Shown: piece by piece, positions 46,878 to 56,325 of the stretch
Numbering within the stretch: the stretch's first letter is position 1
Layout of the letters: each line of letters starts with the position of its first letter
DNA from: Marsupella aquatica
Taxonomy: Eukaryota > Marchantiophyta
DNA: 64,000 bases
Assembly: GCA_973895155.1 (NCBI GenBank)
Contig: OZ316891.1
Location: 16,244,001 to 16,308,000 of the forward strand
Direction of reading: 5' to 3'
Notes under the pieces: generated by a model
The model's input: the letters and a program-made list of their open reading frames with translations, nothing else
Databases searched by the model: none
What the model was told of the DNA's origin: nothing
Position numbers and translations under genes: made by a program

Positions 46878-47715
46878 CCTTGAGGCTTGTCGATCCCCCG
46901 ACGTCTCCTCGACGCCCATAGGCTGAACCGCTCACGCTTGTGGTGTGCCGGCCACTCCGCCGGTCTGAGTCAGCGCGTGTCAGTGGCCGCTTCCTTAAGT
47001 TCGTTATACGGACCCGAGGGAGGGGCCCCTCCACGCTCGTAACCCGGGTGTGCGAATAGCGACCAGCCGCCAGTCCGAACCTGAATTCCCCCTTATTGCC
47101 TAATGATATCCTACCCATAATGATTACCTAAATACTGTCGTTATGCTAATAATAGTGGCCTAAGACACTCCTAACGCGCATGCCGAGTGCAATTAGACCA
47201 AATCACTCATTAACCGCTGTACCGACGGCATCACATTCTTGCCAGCTTGCTAATTGTTATGCGGTATCAATAGCTACTCCTTGCATACAGCAACCTAGTT
47301 ACTCAGATTATAGAATAAGGACCATGTCATCGGCGTCACACCTATTCTATAGCTATTGTTTTTACTAGCGCCGGGCGTTGCCATGACAATCATCCAAATT
47401 ATCTACTTCAAGGGAAGTTGTTTATAATAGCGCCCGACGCTAGTGTTCCGAGTGAGGGAGGAAAATGGTCATAACGGTAACATTTAACGGTAACTTCTGA
47501 GTTCCGTGTGTGTTACACTTCTTCTACCGCTTGATTTAGCTAATTAAGTTCTCAGGATACATACGTTGGAATCCGCCAAACTTACAAGCTTCTCGCTTTA
47601 ATCGAAGAGTTCCGCTGAACTCCACCCTCCTTCTAGAATATATTACACATTGAGAGTTGATTAGAGTTCCATAATTTCATTGTACGATAGTTCGTACGCT
47701 TCTAGAAGGAAGACG

Positions 47716-50700
47716 ATGGAGGTATTCTCCTCTTCATCCAGAGGGTATAGTGTTGTTCCTGACCAAGAGCGAGCTTATTCTGAATCCTTGCAGTCTTTGT
47801 TTACTGGTTCAGTTTATACACGTCGTGTAACTCGTTCCACAAAGTTGCTGCCTCCTACTTCTGTTAGCGTTGTTTTGGTTCCTAAATCTCTGTGTAGAAA
47901 GATGGAAAACCTTGACACGATTGCGATCCAAGATGTTTCGGACTGCGCACTCGCAGAGACTGATCTCATCTCAAAACATGTCATGTGTTTTGGAAAGGAT
48001 TCTCGTGGATTTGACAAGGAGCCGCCTCGAATCCCTCTATGCCGATTGGTTCATATGGAGGTGGTTCGTACTTTGCAGAAAGATAGCTCTTCCATCGAGA
48101 AGCTGAAAGACTCGTTTTGCAGTATGGGTTACAATTCATCCATAGGAATGCGTTTCTATGTGCAGCCAACGGATGAGAATGGAATTGTTCTGACCTATAC
48201 CCAGGAAATTTGTGAGTCATGGGATCCAATTTGGCAATTGGAGAACGAGAAGTTTAAGGCTGAATGCGAGGCCGATCCAGATTTTCTTGTGTTGAAGGAT
48301 AAGATGTTCTCTATCTTCGATGGAAATCACAGGCTGTACTCATGGACGCTTGTTACCAAGGAGAACCCTGACAATCCAAAATACCATCCTCGAGTGCTCT
48401 GCACAATATTTAAGGGAGACAAGGGATCTCTTATTGAAATTGAGGCAGCTATGCACACCGTGAATCAGTAAGTTCTCGTTCTTTTTCGGTACCTTCTTTG
48501 AATCTTGCGAGTGTTCTATTTAAGAGCGCTCGGTGCTGGTTATAGATAAATTGTACTTTGACTCTAACTCGCTGCATCTCTTCATGTAGGCTTGGCCAAG
48601 CAGTTGTTGAGCCATCCTGGATTCTCGATGCAGATAGAATTAAACAAATTCTGGCGCATGACCTTGAGTATTATAGTAAACTGATTGACCCAGCTAATTT
48701 CAAGAAGTTTAAGAGCATTTGGCTAAAGACTCGGAAGGGGTCATGGTATACAAAGAAGATGCCACAGGAAGCTCTTGTTTACATTCTATGTGAGAATAAG
48801 ATAAAGTCCTATTCTCACCAATTCAAGCTTGACATGGAGGCAGCCGAGGCTCAAGGGAGTCCCTAGTAGGTGGACGAGATTTCCAAACGCCATGCGGCCA
48901 TGATGAAGGACGCAACCAAAGACTGGGCAGTGAAGTCATCAAAAATTACGCCCTTGTTAAGTCCTGAATTTGAAGATTTTCTTAGTACATGTGCAGAAAT
49001 GTATGTTGTCACAGAGAGAAACAAGAGAGAGAAGAAGCCTGACGCCGTCGTATGTACAATGGACCGCGCCCAATTGTTCACTGCTGTTTCTGCCCTAGAC
49101 CCAAAGTTGCGGAGCATCCTACTTGTGGCACATTGCAATCCTGAGCTGCGGAGACAGTTTTTCCACCCGACAAGTGTTAACGATGACCCAGTCAAACAAT
49201 GGTGTCATACTTGGATCACTTGGAATAGTGTAGAGGGAATTGCTGTCGGCATGTTACATTCATGTCTGCGTGAAGTAGAGCAAACTATGCCCGCCACTAG
49301 ATTGGAAGAGTGGAAATGTGGTTCGTTTGATGATCTCGTTCAGTTTGTTACAAATAATTCAAGAGATATGGTGATTCTGTGAAGAGTAAGTTCTTTCACA
49401 CTATGTGGCCTTCAAAGTATCCAGACAAAGAAGACTATACCCAGAAAAACCAGAAGCGGGCTAAAAGGTATCTTTACAGGTTCTACATGCACATGGAGGT
49501 AACCAAACCTGATTACTTCTGGGCATATCCTGCAGCTTTCATGAAGTGGATTACAATAAGTGAGGATGACGCCATAGCTGATTTGTACTCCATGTACCCA
49601 GCGGAGGGCATATTTCCTCCAAGACTACGACAGAATGGGAGAGAACTCACTGCCCCTGGTATCTAGATACAGATAGATGGGATTCTCCTTTTGATCAAAG
49701 GGAGAAAGATGCATTCCATAAGCTTTCAAAGTCCCACATACCAGCAAAAATTGTGTCCGACATGAAGCAGGGCCTGCTAGACGATGTAGACAAGTCTGCC
49801 ACTGACTTGCAAAGTATTTATGAAACGACTATTGTTCATGTGGACCGAAGTCGCAAACCTCAAGCGAAAGCAAAAGCGGAGTTAGCAGCACCAAGCGAGT
49901 CAATGAAATCTGGGAGGAAAAGTGAGTATAGTGTTCCCTAGTATGGCCAGCACTTGGCGCTGGCTTGAACTATCATGCGAATTCACATTTCTTTCTACAT
50001 TCTTAGGCCTTTGTTGTAACCTAAGTGATTTGCATTTGGTTAGCGCCTGGCGCTAGCTTGTTTGAATACTCAGGATTTACTTGTTCTAACTAGGACCTAT
50101 TGGTAATTTAGGAGGGAGGAAGTCTAATACTGCGGGAACAGGAGATACTAAAGTGGATGCTACACCTGAAGTTTCTGAGGCAAACACCGGAGCTCGATCG
50201 GACCCCATTACTCCTGTCGACAAGGGGAAGGTAATAGTTCCGGTTGACGCCACAAGTACCAAGAAGAAACGAAAGAGAGCTATCGAAGGTGGACCTTCTT
50301 CAAGGGAGAGTGTTGCAGCATCTGGTGTCCAAGGTGAATTTGGAAACTTCAAAACTAGAGTGTCTCGTCATGCCATGGTTGAGACAAGCATATCCGAATT
50401 TTTTGACTCGACTTTCAACAAGGGGGAAAAACCTGAATGGGTTAGTAATGTGGAGAAGTGGGGGAAGGATCTCGTTAAGTCGGGATATAAAGAGAAGGGT
50501 GTTGTGTGGGGAGGAAAAGAAAGATTGTTTGGAGTGGATGCGGGTTTCATTTACCTACCAACCGGGTTCAAACCAACGATCATAGATAAGAAGGTTCCTA
50601 AATGGAACACTCCAAATCACTCCATGGCTAGATCTTTTTTCAAGTCCATGGATCCATTTCTATCAGATGATGGATTCTTTGCAATTCTACACAATGGGGA

Positions 50701-51897
50701 GTATGATCCCATGTCTCAAGTCATTGCTGCTTGTCAGGAATCGAGAAAATTTCAGTGCATATGCACGCATAATGTTGTAATGTATGTCCCGATGTACGCG
50801 GCAAAGACAGACCGTCAGGTAATCATGTACTCTTAACTATGTCGCATTTTGAAATATAACTCGTTTAACCTGGAGTTGCCAACTGACACTTGGGATTGCT
50901 TTCCGCAGATGTTTACCCTCAGGCTGGACATATTTGGTCGAATTAATGGGAAATGCAAAATTCCCAAAGACCCTAAATTCCGTCCACTCTCCATCAGTGA
51001 GGACCCCTCGGTCACCAATTTGATCGGACTCCCTTCTCTCAAATCCGATCCATTCCCGCAAATGGAGTTTTCTGGAAATGCTCGCCTGTCTGTTGGGTTT
51101 ATGCAATCTGTCATTGAGCTTGTCACCCGACCTCGTGATATTTTTATGGATTGGACTGCTGGGGCTGGAAGCTCCTTCATTGCTGGAGACTTCTCCGGGA
51201 GGTTTGTGCTCGGGATAGAACATAGAAAAGAATTTATTGAAACCACTTCGAAGGTTTTCATGGATTTGTTATCTCCCAAAGAGATTGCGGTTTTACCTCC
51301 ACCTATTCCTATTGTCGACAGAAAGAAGCGAGATAAGCTTCGGTCGGTACTCAATTTTGATTCTGATGATGAGTCCAGTGAAGGTGGAGATGGAGAGGAA
51401 CAAGGTACAGGGGACTCGGAGGAGGAAAAGGAAGAACCTCGTCGATCTCCTGATGAAACCGATAGTGATGACTCTTCCGAGTAATGTTCATAAACTCGTA
51501 AGCTTCTTTCTCCATTCCCATCAATTTATAACATTGATGTGTTGTTTTAGAGAAAGGCACCTAACTTCTTGGATTTTGTTTGATCAGGTCAGAGTGGAAT
51601 GCGAGGAGACGTTTGAAACTGCGAAGGAGGGTTGCTAGACACAACATAGAAACACCAGACAAACCTTTTGTTCTTCCCTCCTATGCAGAGAAAGCCGCAA
51701 GGAAAGCTGAGAGTACAAGGACGCTTTGCTGGGAAAACAAAGGTCTTCGGTTACAAAGGGGTGTTGACAGGAAGTTCATTAAACATCCTTATGTTGATGA
51801 CTTCTCCCGCAGCCAGTACGTAGATGACGAGGCTGTGTCCACGGACAAATCCGAGAGTACAGATTCTGGTTCCGAATCAGAGTTTGTAGAATTGTGA
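47716..51897 (+). pseudogene. ParB-like domain plus DNA-methyltransferase-like protein of Z
   Basis: Five exons: 47716-48467, 48590-49921, 50112-50818, 50909-51480, 51588-51897, all with GT...AG introns that join in frame. Exon 1 ends in a ParB/Srx-like block, FSIFDGNHRLYSW (about residue 200), matching the DGxHR signature of ParB-like nucleases. Exons 3-4 look like a beta-class DNA amino-methyltransferase: SVGFMQSVIELV then motif I DIFMDWTAGAGSSFIAG and GIEHRKEFIE, the family's DPFxGSGTT...GIE pattern. The catalytic [DNS]PP[YFW] tetrad is not evident; the expected place reads IYLPTG. The C-terminus is acidic then basic. Damage in exon 2: two adjacent TAG codons (48864-48869) and one-base shifts near 49380 and 49660. 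The start ATG at 47716 is the first in frame. Inferred role: DNA binding and modification. Confidence 0.6.
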
Positions 51898-52049
51898 CAC
51901 GTATTGAGGAATTTAGGGAGTAATTTTTTACCAGCGCTTGGTGCTAGTACCAACTTGTATTCAAATCCTCTCATTGAGTCCTTATAAATTAATGTCTGAT
52001 TCCTTGTGTTTTTTACAACGGGACACGCTTCCCACGCCAATCACCTGCT
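51898..52049. other. Z sequence after the methyltransferase-like gene
   Basis: No gene. It holds one palindrome (51931-51947) and ends at the break with D-type LTR sequence. The exact junction is uncertain, between about 52010 and 52055. Confidence 0.45.
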
Positions 52050-53499
52050 GTTCCTCCTTCAAGATCTTCTTCAGTTGGTTGAGGAGGTACCCGTTGTAAT
52101 CCCGGCTTGGGTCTGGCCTTTCTGCCAGGTAGACCTGAGCCTTGCCGATCTTTGCCCTCGGCAAGTTACAATGCATGGTCACCCGCAAGAAATCGATCAT
52201 CTCTCCGATGTGCGGGTTGGTGCAGGTGTTCCGGAAGAAGCCATTCTTCATTGATGGTCCTAGGAATGACCGGAACTCCTTGTCAGGTAAGGTCTTCCTG
52301 GTATCAACCTTGGTCTTATTACCCATCGGCAAGCCAAACACCTCGGCAATCACCTAGGGAGTGAGATAGAAATCCTTCCCATACACCCTCGTGGAACTGG
52401 TCTCGGGTTCCCATGATCCTGTGAATTCTAATAAGTCTGAGTTCGGCACCTCCGGCTTCAGCCATGATAATCTTACGAAGGCTTCCAAGCCGGATCCGGC
52501 CATGAAGCCCTGGTACTTCTTTATCTGCATGGCCGTAAAGCATGCATCCTCCTCCCGTGCAAAATGTAATTGCACTTCCTCTGGTAGGATCGCCGCCCAG
52601 CCTTTCCAGGTGTCATCCTTTGTTGGAATGGCATTGATGGGATCAACCTCCTCCTCTTCGGCTTCTCCCTGCCTCCTGTTCTGCTGCTCTGCTGGCTTCC
52701 TTGGTGCCGCCGACCTCGTTCGTTTTGCCGGGGTGGCCTCTTCGTTGTTGTTTCCTTTCCTCTTCATCTCGGCTGCCATGGATGTTTCTCCTAGCACAGT
52801 TGCCTTTGTCCACCCCTCCGTGCTACCCTTCAACTCCCAGTGCGCGTCGTTGCAGCAGTTGATGGCTTCCCAAATGCCGACGATTCTGTCTTCGCAAAAC
52901 AGAAGGTCATCGAGCTGATTGGCAGTAGGAGTCCACAAGAACTCAGCCTTGATGAGTTCTCCTCCTAAGAAGGCGGACTTCTGCAACTCCCACAGTCGAG
53001 CGAGCTCCTGCTATTCTCGAGCTGCTCTCTCCGATTCTTCGTCCTCGTACGTAAGTCCTAATGTACTTAGTTGCCCGTTCAAACAGGCATCCCCAAAAAT
53101 GTGCCGCTTGATTGACGTTGCTCATACCCTCCTTGACTCGATCGTTGGTATTTGCTCCCGCCCTGAGTGCTTGCTTAAGCAGCTGACAGTAGTTGGCCTT
53201 CCATAGTCGTCTGCCCAGTTTGTGCTTGCAAATGAGCCACCATTCCTCGCGAGCGGTCCTTACCCCTCTCCTCCTCTGGTCTTTCCTCCCGTTGGTTACC
53301 TAACCACCGATGCTTAGCGCGCCCTAACCCTAATCGTGTTTTCTCCCCCGATGTCCTTACCTCCGGCCACGGCCCGGGTTCCATAGTCACCCTTAATTGT
53401 TTATATTTTCCTTGTTTTTGTTACTATACTAATGTGTTTATAGGGTACACCTCCATTTCCCCACTTAACTGGCCTAGTGATTCCTGGCTAGGCATCACA
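52050..53499 (-). mobile_element. 5' half of a D-type LTR unit
   Basis: On the minus strand it begins TGTGATGCCTAGCC (53499) with a GCCTAG...CTAGGC hairpin, TATAAAC (53441-53435) and ATG (53384), matching 3182-3333. It then runs through the front half of a gag-like ORF and breaks off near 52050, just after the block where 11087-12169 begins. The two pieces are thus complementary halves of one family. Confidence 0.65.
52055..52986 (-). pseudogene. Gag-like protein of the D-type unit (N-terminal part)
   Basis: The frame holds GGELIKAEFLWTP and EDRIVGIWEAINCC, similar to the GDKYIGFWEALLR region of the unit B/C protein, then a basic/Gln-rich linker and a second part ending in EVFGLPMG and AQVYLAERPDPSRDYNG. 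One stop (near 52354) falls inside. The upstream frame to the ATG at 53384 is broken. No enzyme motif is seen. Confidence 0.5.
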
Positions 53500-53504
53500 C
53501 ACCA

Positions 53505-54387
53505 GTTGAGGTGTTGACTTATCAAGGAACTGAGTTCCGTGGAGAGTTTGAGAGTTTGTGCAAGCAAGCTCTAATTGATCATTGTACTACTTCTAGTGAC
53601 CATCCTGAGGCAGATGGATTGGCTGAGAGAGTAGTGCAAACTATAAAGAGAGGATTGTGCAAGTATGGCTTGCAGGTTGGTCATCTAGGAGATTGAGATC
53701 TCCAATTACCTTGGTTAGCTATGGGCTACTGTTTTAGTCGGCAAGCATCACTTGCATCCTTCTCACCTTATTTCTTGCTCTATGGTTGAGAGCCAGATTT
53801 GCTAACAGCTATTTGTCATGATACTGCATTGGTTGTGAACTTGGATAATCCTGATGTTTGGGTCAAGGTTTTTTCAGAGAGGGCAAGGATTCTTGAGAGA
53901 GTCATGCCCATGGATGGCCTTTGACAACCTTGCCATTACCCAACATCGTGATACTTTGCGGTATGCCACTATTCGTGGAGGAGGTTATCATGTGAGGATT
54001 CAACGATTTCATCCTAGTGATTATGTTTATTTGCAGCGGACAACACCAACTACACTTGATGTGACCGTAGGTTGGACCATTTTACATGTGCGTGAAGTGT
54101 TGCATTCTGGTGTCCTGATGTTGGAAGGGCATGATGGTATGGTTTGGAAGGATCATGTGCGCAACTGTGCGCCATGCCATCTAGCTTCCAAACATTGATG
54201 GTACGGTGGATCCAAGCTTAGCACATGTTTGTGCTAGTTTGAAGTGTATGTTGTGTGGATCTACTCAGGGAGAAACTACGTACTATGTTCATTGTGATAA
54301 GTGTTCTAGAGGATGACACATGTTGTGTTTGACACCACCATTGCAAGTGATTCCTAGTGGATCATGGTTGTGTCCTGAGTGTTGATG
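53505..54387 (+). pseudogene. Ty3/gypsy integrase C-terminal half fused to a PHD finger
   Basis: It starts inside the catalytic core: YQGTEFRGEF (the second catalytic Asp is lost at the broken edge) and HPEADGLAERVVQTIKR with the catalytic Glu. A basic C-terminal region follows (IQRFHPSDYVYLQR). From about 54240 a PHD-type finger appears: CMLC...CDKC...HMLC...CPEC, the C4HC3 pattern, with the conserved Trp codon changed to TGA (54316). PHD fingers read histone tails, so this may direct integration to chromatin. Several stops and shifts make it inactive. The 5' part was removed at the junction with the D-type unit. Confidence 0.65.
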
Positions 54388-54564
54388 AATCCGACTAGTT
54401 ATCAGTTTGTGTTCTCTTGGAAGATATGGATTACAGGTAGGTGATCGATGGGGCTCACTTGCACTCGACCTCCTAATCTTCACACCTAAAAAGGTGTATA
54501 TCAACCTTGTACAAATCATGGCTAGCTAGAGTTAGGGGACCCTACTCCCAACTAGGGGGGCGAT

Positions 54565-54758
54565 TGTGGGAATTGGACATGAGTTCCACTTGTATTTCAT
54601 TATCTTGTGTTTGCGATGTGGTAGTGTGACTATGTTTGGATGTATGTGACAAGCGATCTATGTTGTGTAGCGATGTGTATGCACATGACAGCTGTCACAC
54701 CATTCTAGGTAGTGTTAGAGTGTACCATACGATCTAGATTCGTAGGGTATAACTACCG
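54565..54758 (+). mobile_element. Start of the 3' LTR of the integrase-PHD gypsy element
   Basis: A purine tract AACTAGGGGGGCGAT is followed by TGTGGGAATTGG, the expected polypurine-tract/LTR border, 180 bases after the integrase end. The LTR is interrupted at 54759 by a Z-related terminus, and its 3' end was not found. Confidence 0.5.
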
Positions 54759-55050
54759 TGCCAGGAAATAGGAAAAAGAAAACAATAAACAGTAAATAGT
54801 AAACAACAAATGGATGATAATTTTTTGAGATTTTTTTTTGGAATTTTTTTTTTGTTGGTTTGTATTTTTGACATTTTTTATTAGTACCCAAAGCTAGTAA
54901 TAGTAGCGCCTGACGCTAGCCAAAAATGATAGTTTTTAAAAATATTTTGAAAAATTTGAGTTTTAATGAGACATTTTTTATATTTCATTTTTGCTCGTAA
55001 TAGTAAAGTTTTGCTCATCTACTTACTATAATATACAATCCCGCCTTTTT
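54759..55050. mobile_element. Z-related MITE-like fragment
   Basis: It starts GGGTATAACTACCGTGCCAGGAAATAGG, the same terminal plan as Z and the MITE at 24105. Its next 200 bases follow that MITE closely: T-rich tract, AAAGCTAGTAATAGTAGCGCC, GCTAGCCAAAAATG. The right terminus is degenerate and no 9-bp duplication could be identified. Confidence 0.55.
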
Positions 55051-55840
55051 GTGCTCATCGTCCGCTTACAAAATTCACTTTTGGAGGGAACTCATTATTA
55101 CCATTGGATTTTAAACTTAAATTTTCCTGCCCATCAGATCTGTGTAAGGAAGAATAAAGAGTTTGTCCTAGCCTGAGGCACGGATCCATGGGCTTCCACC
55201 CACACCTAGACTCATATACAAACATCTAGAAAAAGGTCATTGGGAGTTGAGTTGACATGTGGCTATCATGGGTAGATGGGTCTGACAAGAAAATCTAAGT
55301 AGACCCCACTCTAAGTAGACCCCACATGATTGCCCCATTCACGTAAAGTAAGAAGTATAGACAACGTACAATACAAATTAAGTTGTGAGTTCAATAGGGA
55401 TGATTTATAGGAAAGTGGAAAAAAATTAAGTCTACTACGAGTAGTGAAAACATTGTTTTTTTCTAATCTCTATAAAGTACTTTTTCCAGGTTACATTAAC
55501 ATTCAATCCTATATTCTTTATTGCAACAACCTTATTGACCAAAGACACAATGGCCCCAAGAATAAAATGGCCCCAACAATGAAATGGGCGGAGTGACAAA
55601 TGATTGTAACAATAAAATGGTTATAAGGACAAATGTGCAATGCAAGTTAGGGCAATGGGATGTCATATTTCAAATCACATTATAAAAACCTATCCCATCT
55701 CAAAGAGTTAGTGTAATCTACAAAAGTGGAAAAGGAAGGAACAAACCAATACCATCAATATATTTCAATGATTTTGACACCCTTGGATTGAGTGAAAGGG
55801 ATCACCTATGGAAGTGAATACCATGGATATTTTTGCTCTT
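55051..55840. other. Unassigned AT-rich sequence left of the LINE
   Basis: No gene or repeat recognised. It and 63246 onward are the two sides of the LINE insertion site. Confidence 0.5.
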
Positions 55841-56325
55841 TTTTTGGGGGGGTGGAAATTTTACATTTATTCCGCGTGAACCCCACGGATGGGGGAACCA
55901 GCAGGCCAAACGGCATCATAAAACCTCAACGCCCAAAGGAGGCAATAACAAAGAGTTACTCAACCAGGGTCACCAGATCAGGCAAAGATTGCGAAGCCGT
56001 TCTTCTAGTGGTCTATGCAACAAGTAACAGCTAGGGAATAAGCACTAAAAAGGCACGGTAGGTCAGCATAGTGAAAGTATAAAGTGTCAAAGCATTGTCT
56101 AGTACTGAAGTAATCCACCTAATCAGTAAGAAGAGGGTGTATACTGTAACGGGAAAAAGGAAAAAACCAAGGCATGAGCAAGGGCCACCAAGAGTGGTGC
56201 AGCTATAAGCTACAGGGATTGAACACAGTGCGGGGGCAGTGGCACTGTGAATGAGGAAATCACGGGAGTAACGGTGTCAAATGAGAAGACAAAACTCCCA
56301 GATAGCCACACAGTATAAATCAATC

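Larger units (their letters stand above)
43244..47235 (-). mobile_element. LTR-type unit C, complete, with gag-like ORF
   Basis: On the minus strand it begins TGTGATGCC (47235) and ends GACGTGACA (43244), 3,992 bp. A 5-bp target duplication, TTCTT on the plus strand, flanks it exactly (43239-43243 and 47236-47240). It has a TATA box (46871-46877), a gag-like ORF, a second TATA-like box (43917-43923) and the 3' hairpin (43413-43428). No direct repeat of the ends is present. Because unit E, a repeat-only unit, shares the 3' half and both termini, the simplest reading is that C is one giant solo LTR containing a protein gene. Confidence 0.8.
35484..52050. mobile_element. Large MULE-like element Z, right end not found
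   Basis: The left end, GGGTATGATAGCCATGACAG, matches the right end of the MITE at 24105-24443 (GGGTAT, nine variable bases, then GACAG), so Z probably belongs to the group that made it. Z holds a transposase and a second gene on the minus strand and a ParB-like/methyltransferase-like gene on the plus strand, divergent from a central region. Two LTR-type units (40475-42810 and 43244-47235) sit in that centre. The palindrome TAGCGCC-N-GGCGCTA marks it throughout. The right end should lie past 51897 but is lost near 52050, where D-type LTR sequence begins. Confidence 0.6.

Noticed and set aside
47716-51897. Bacterial contamination as source of the ParB/methyltransferase-like gene
   Set aside because: It has four GT-AG introns that join in frame, and two of them carry the palindrome found across element Z.
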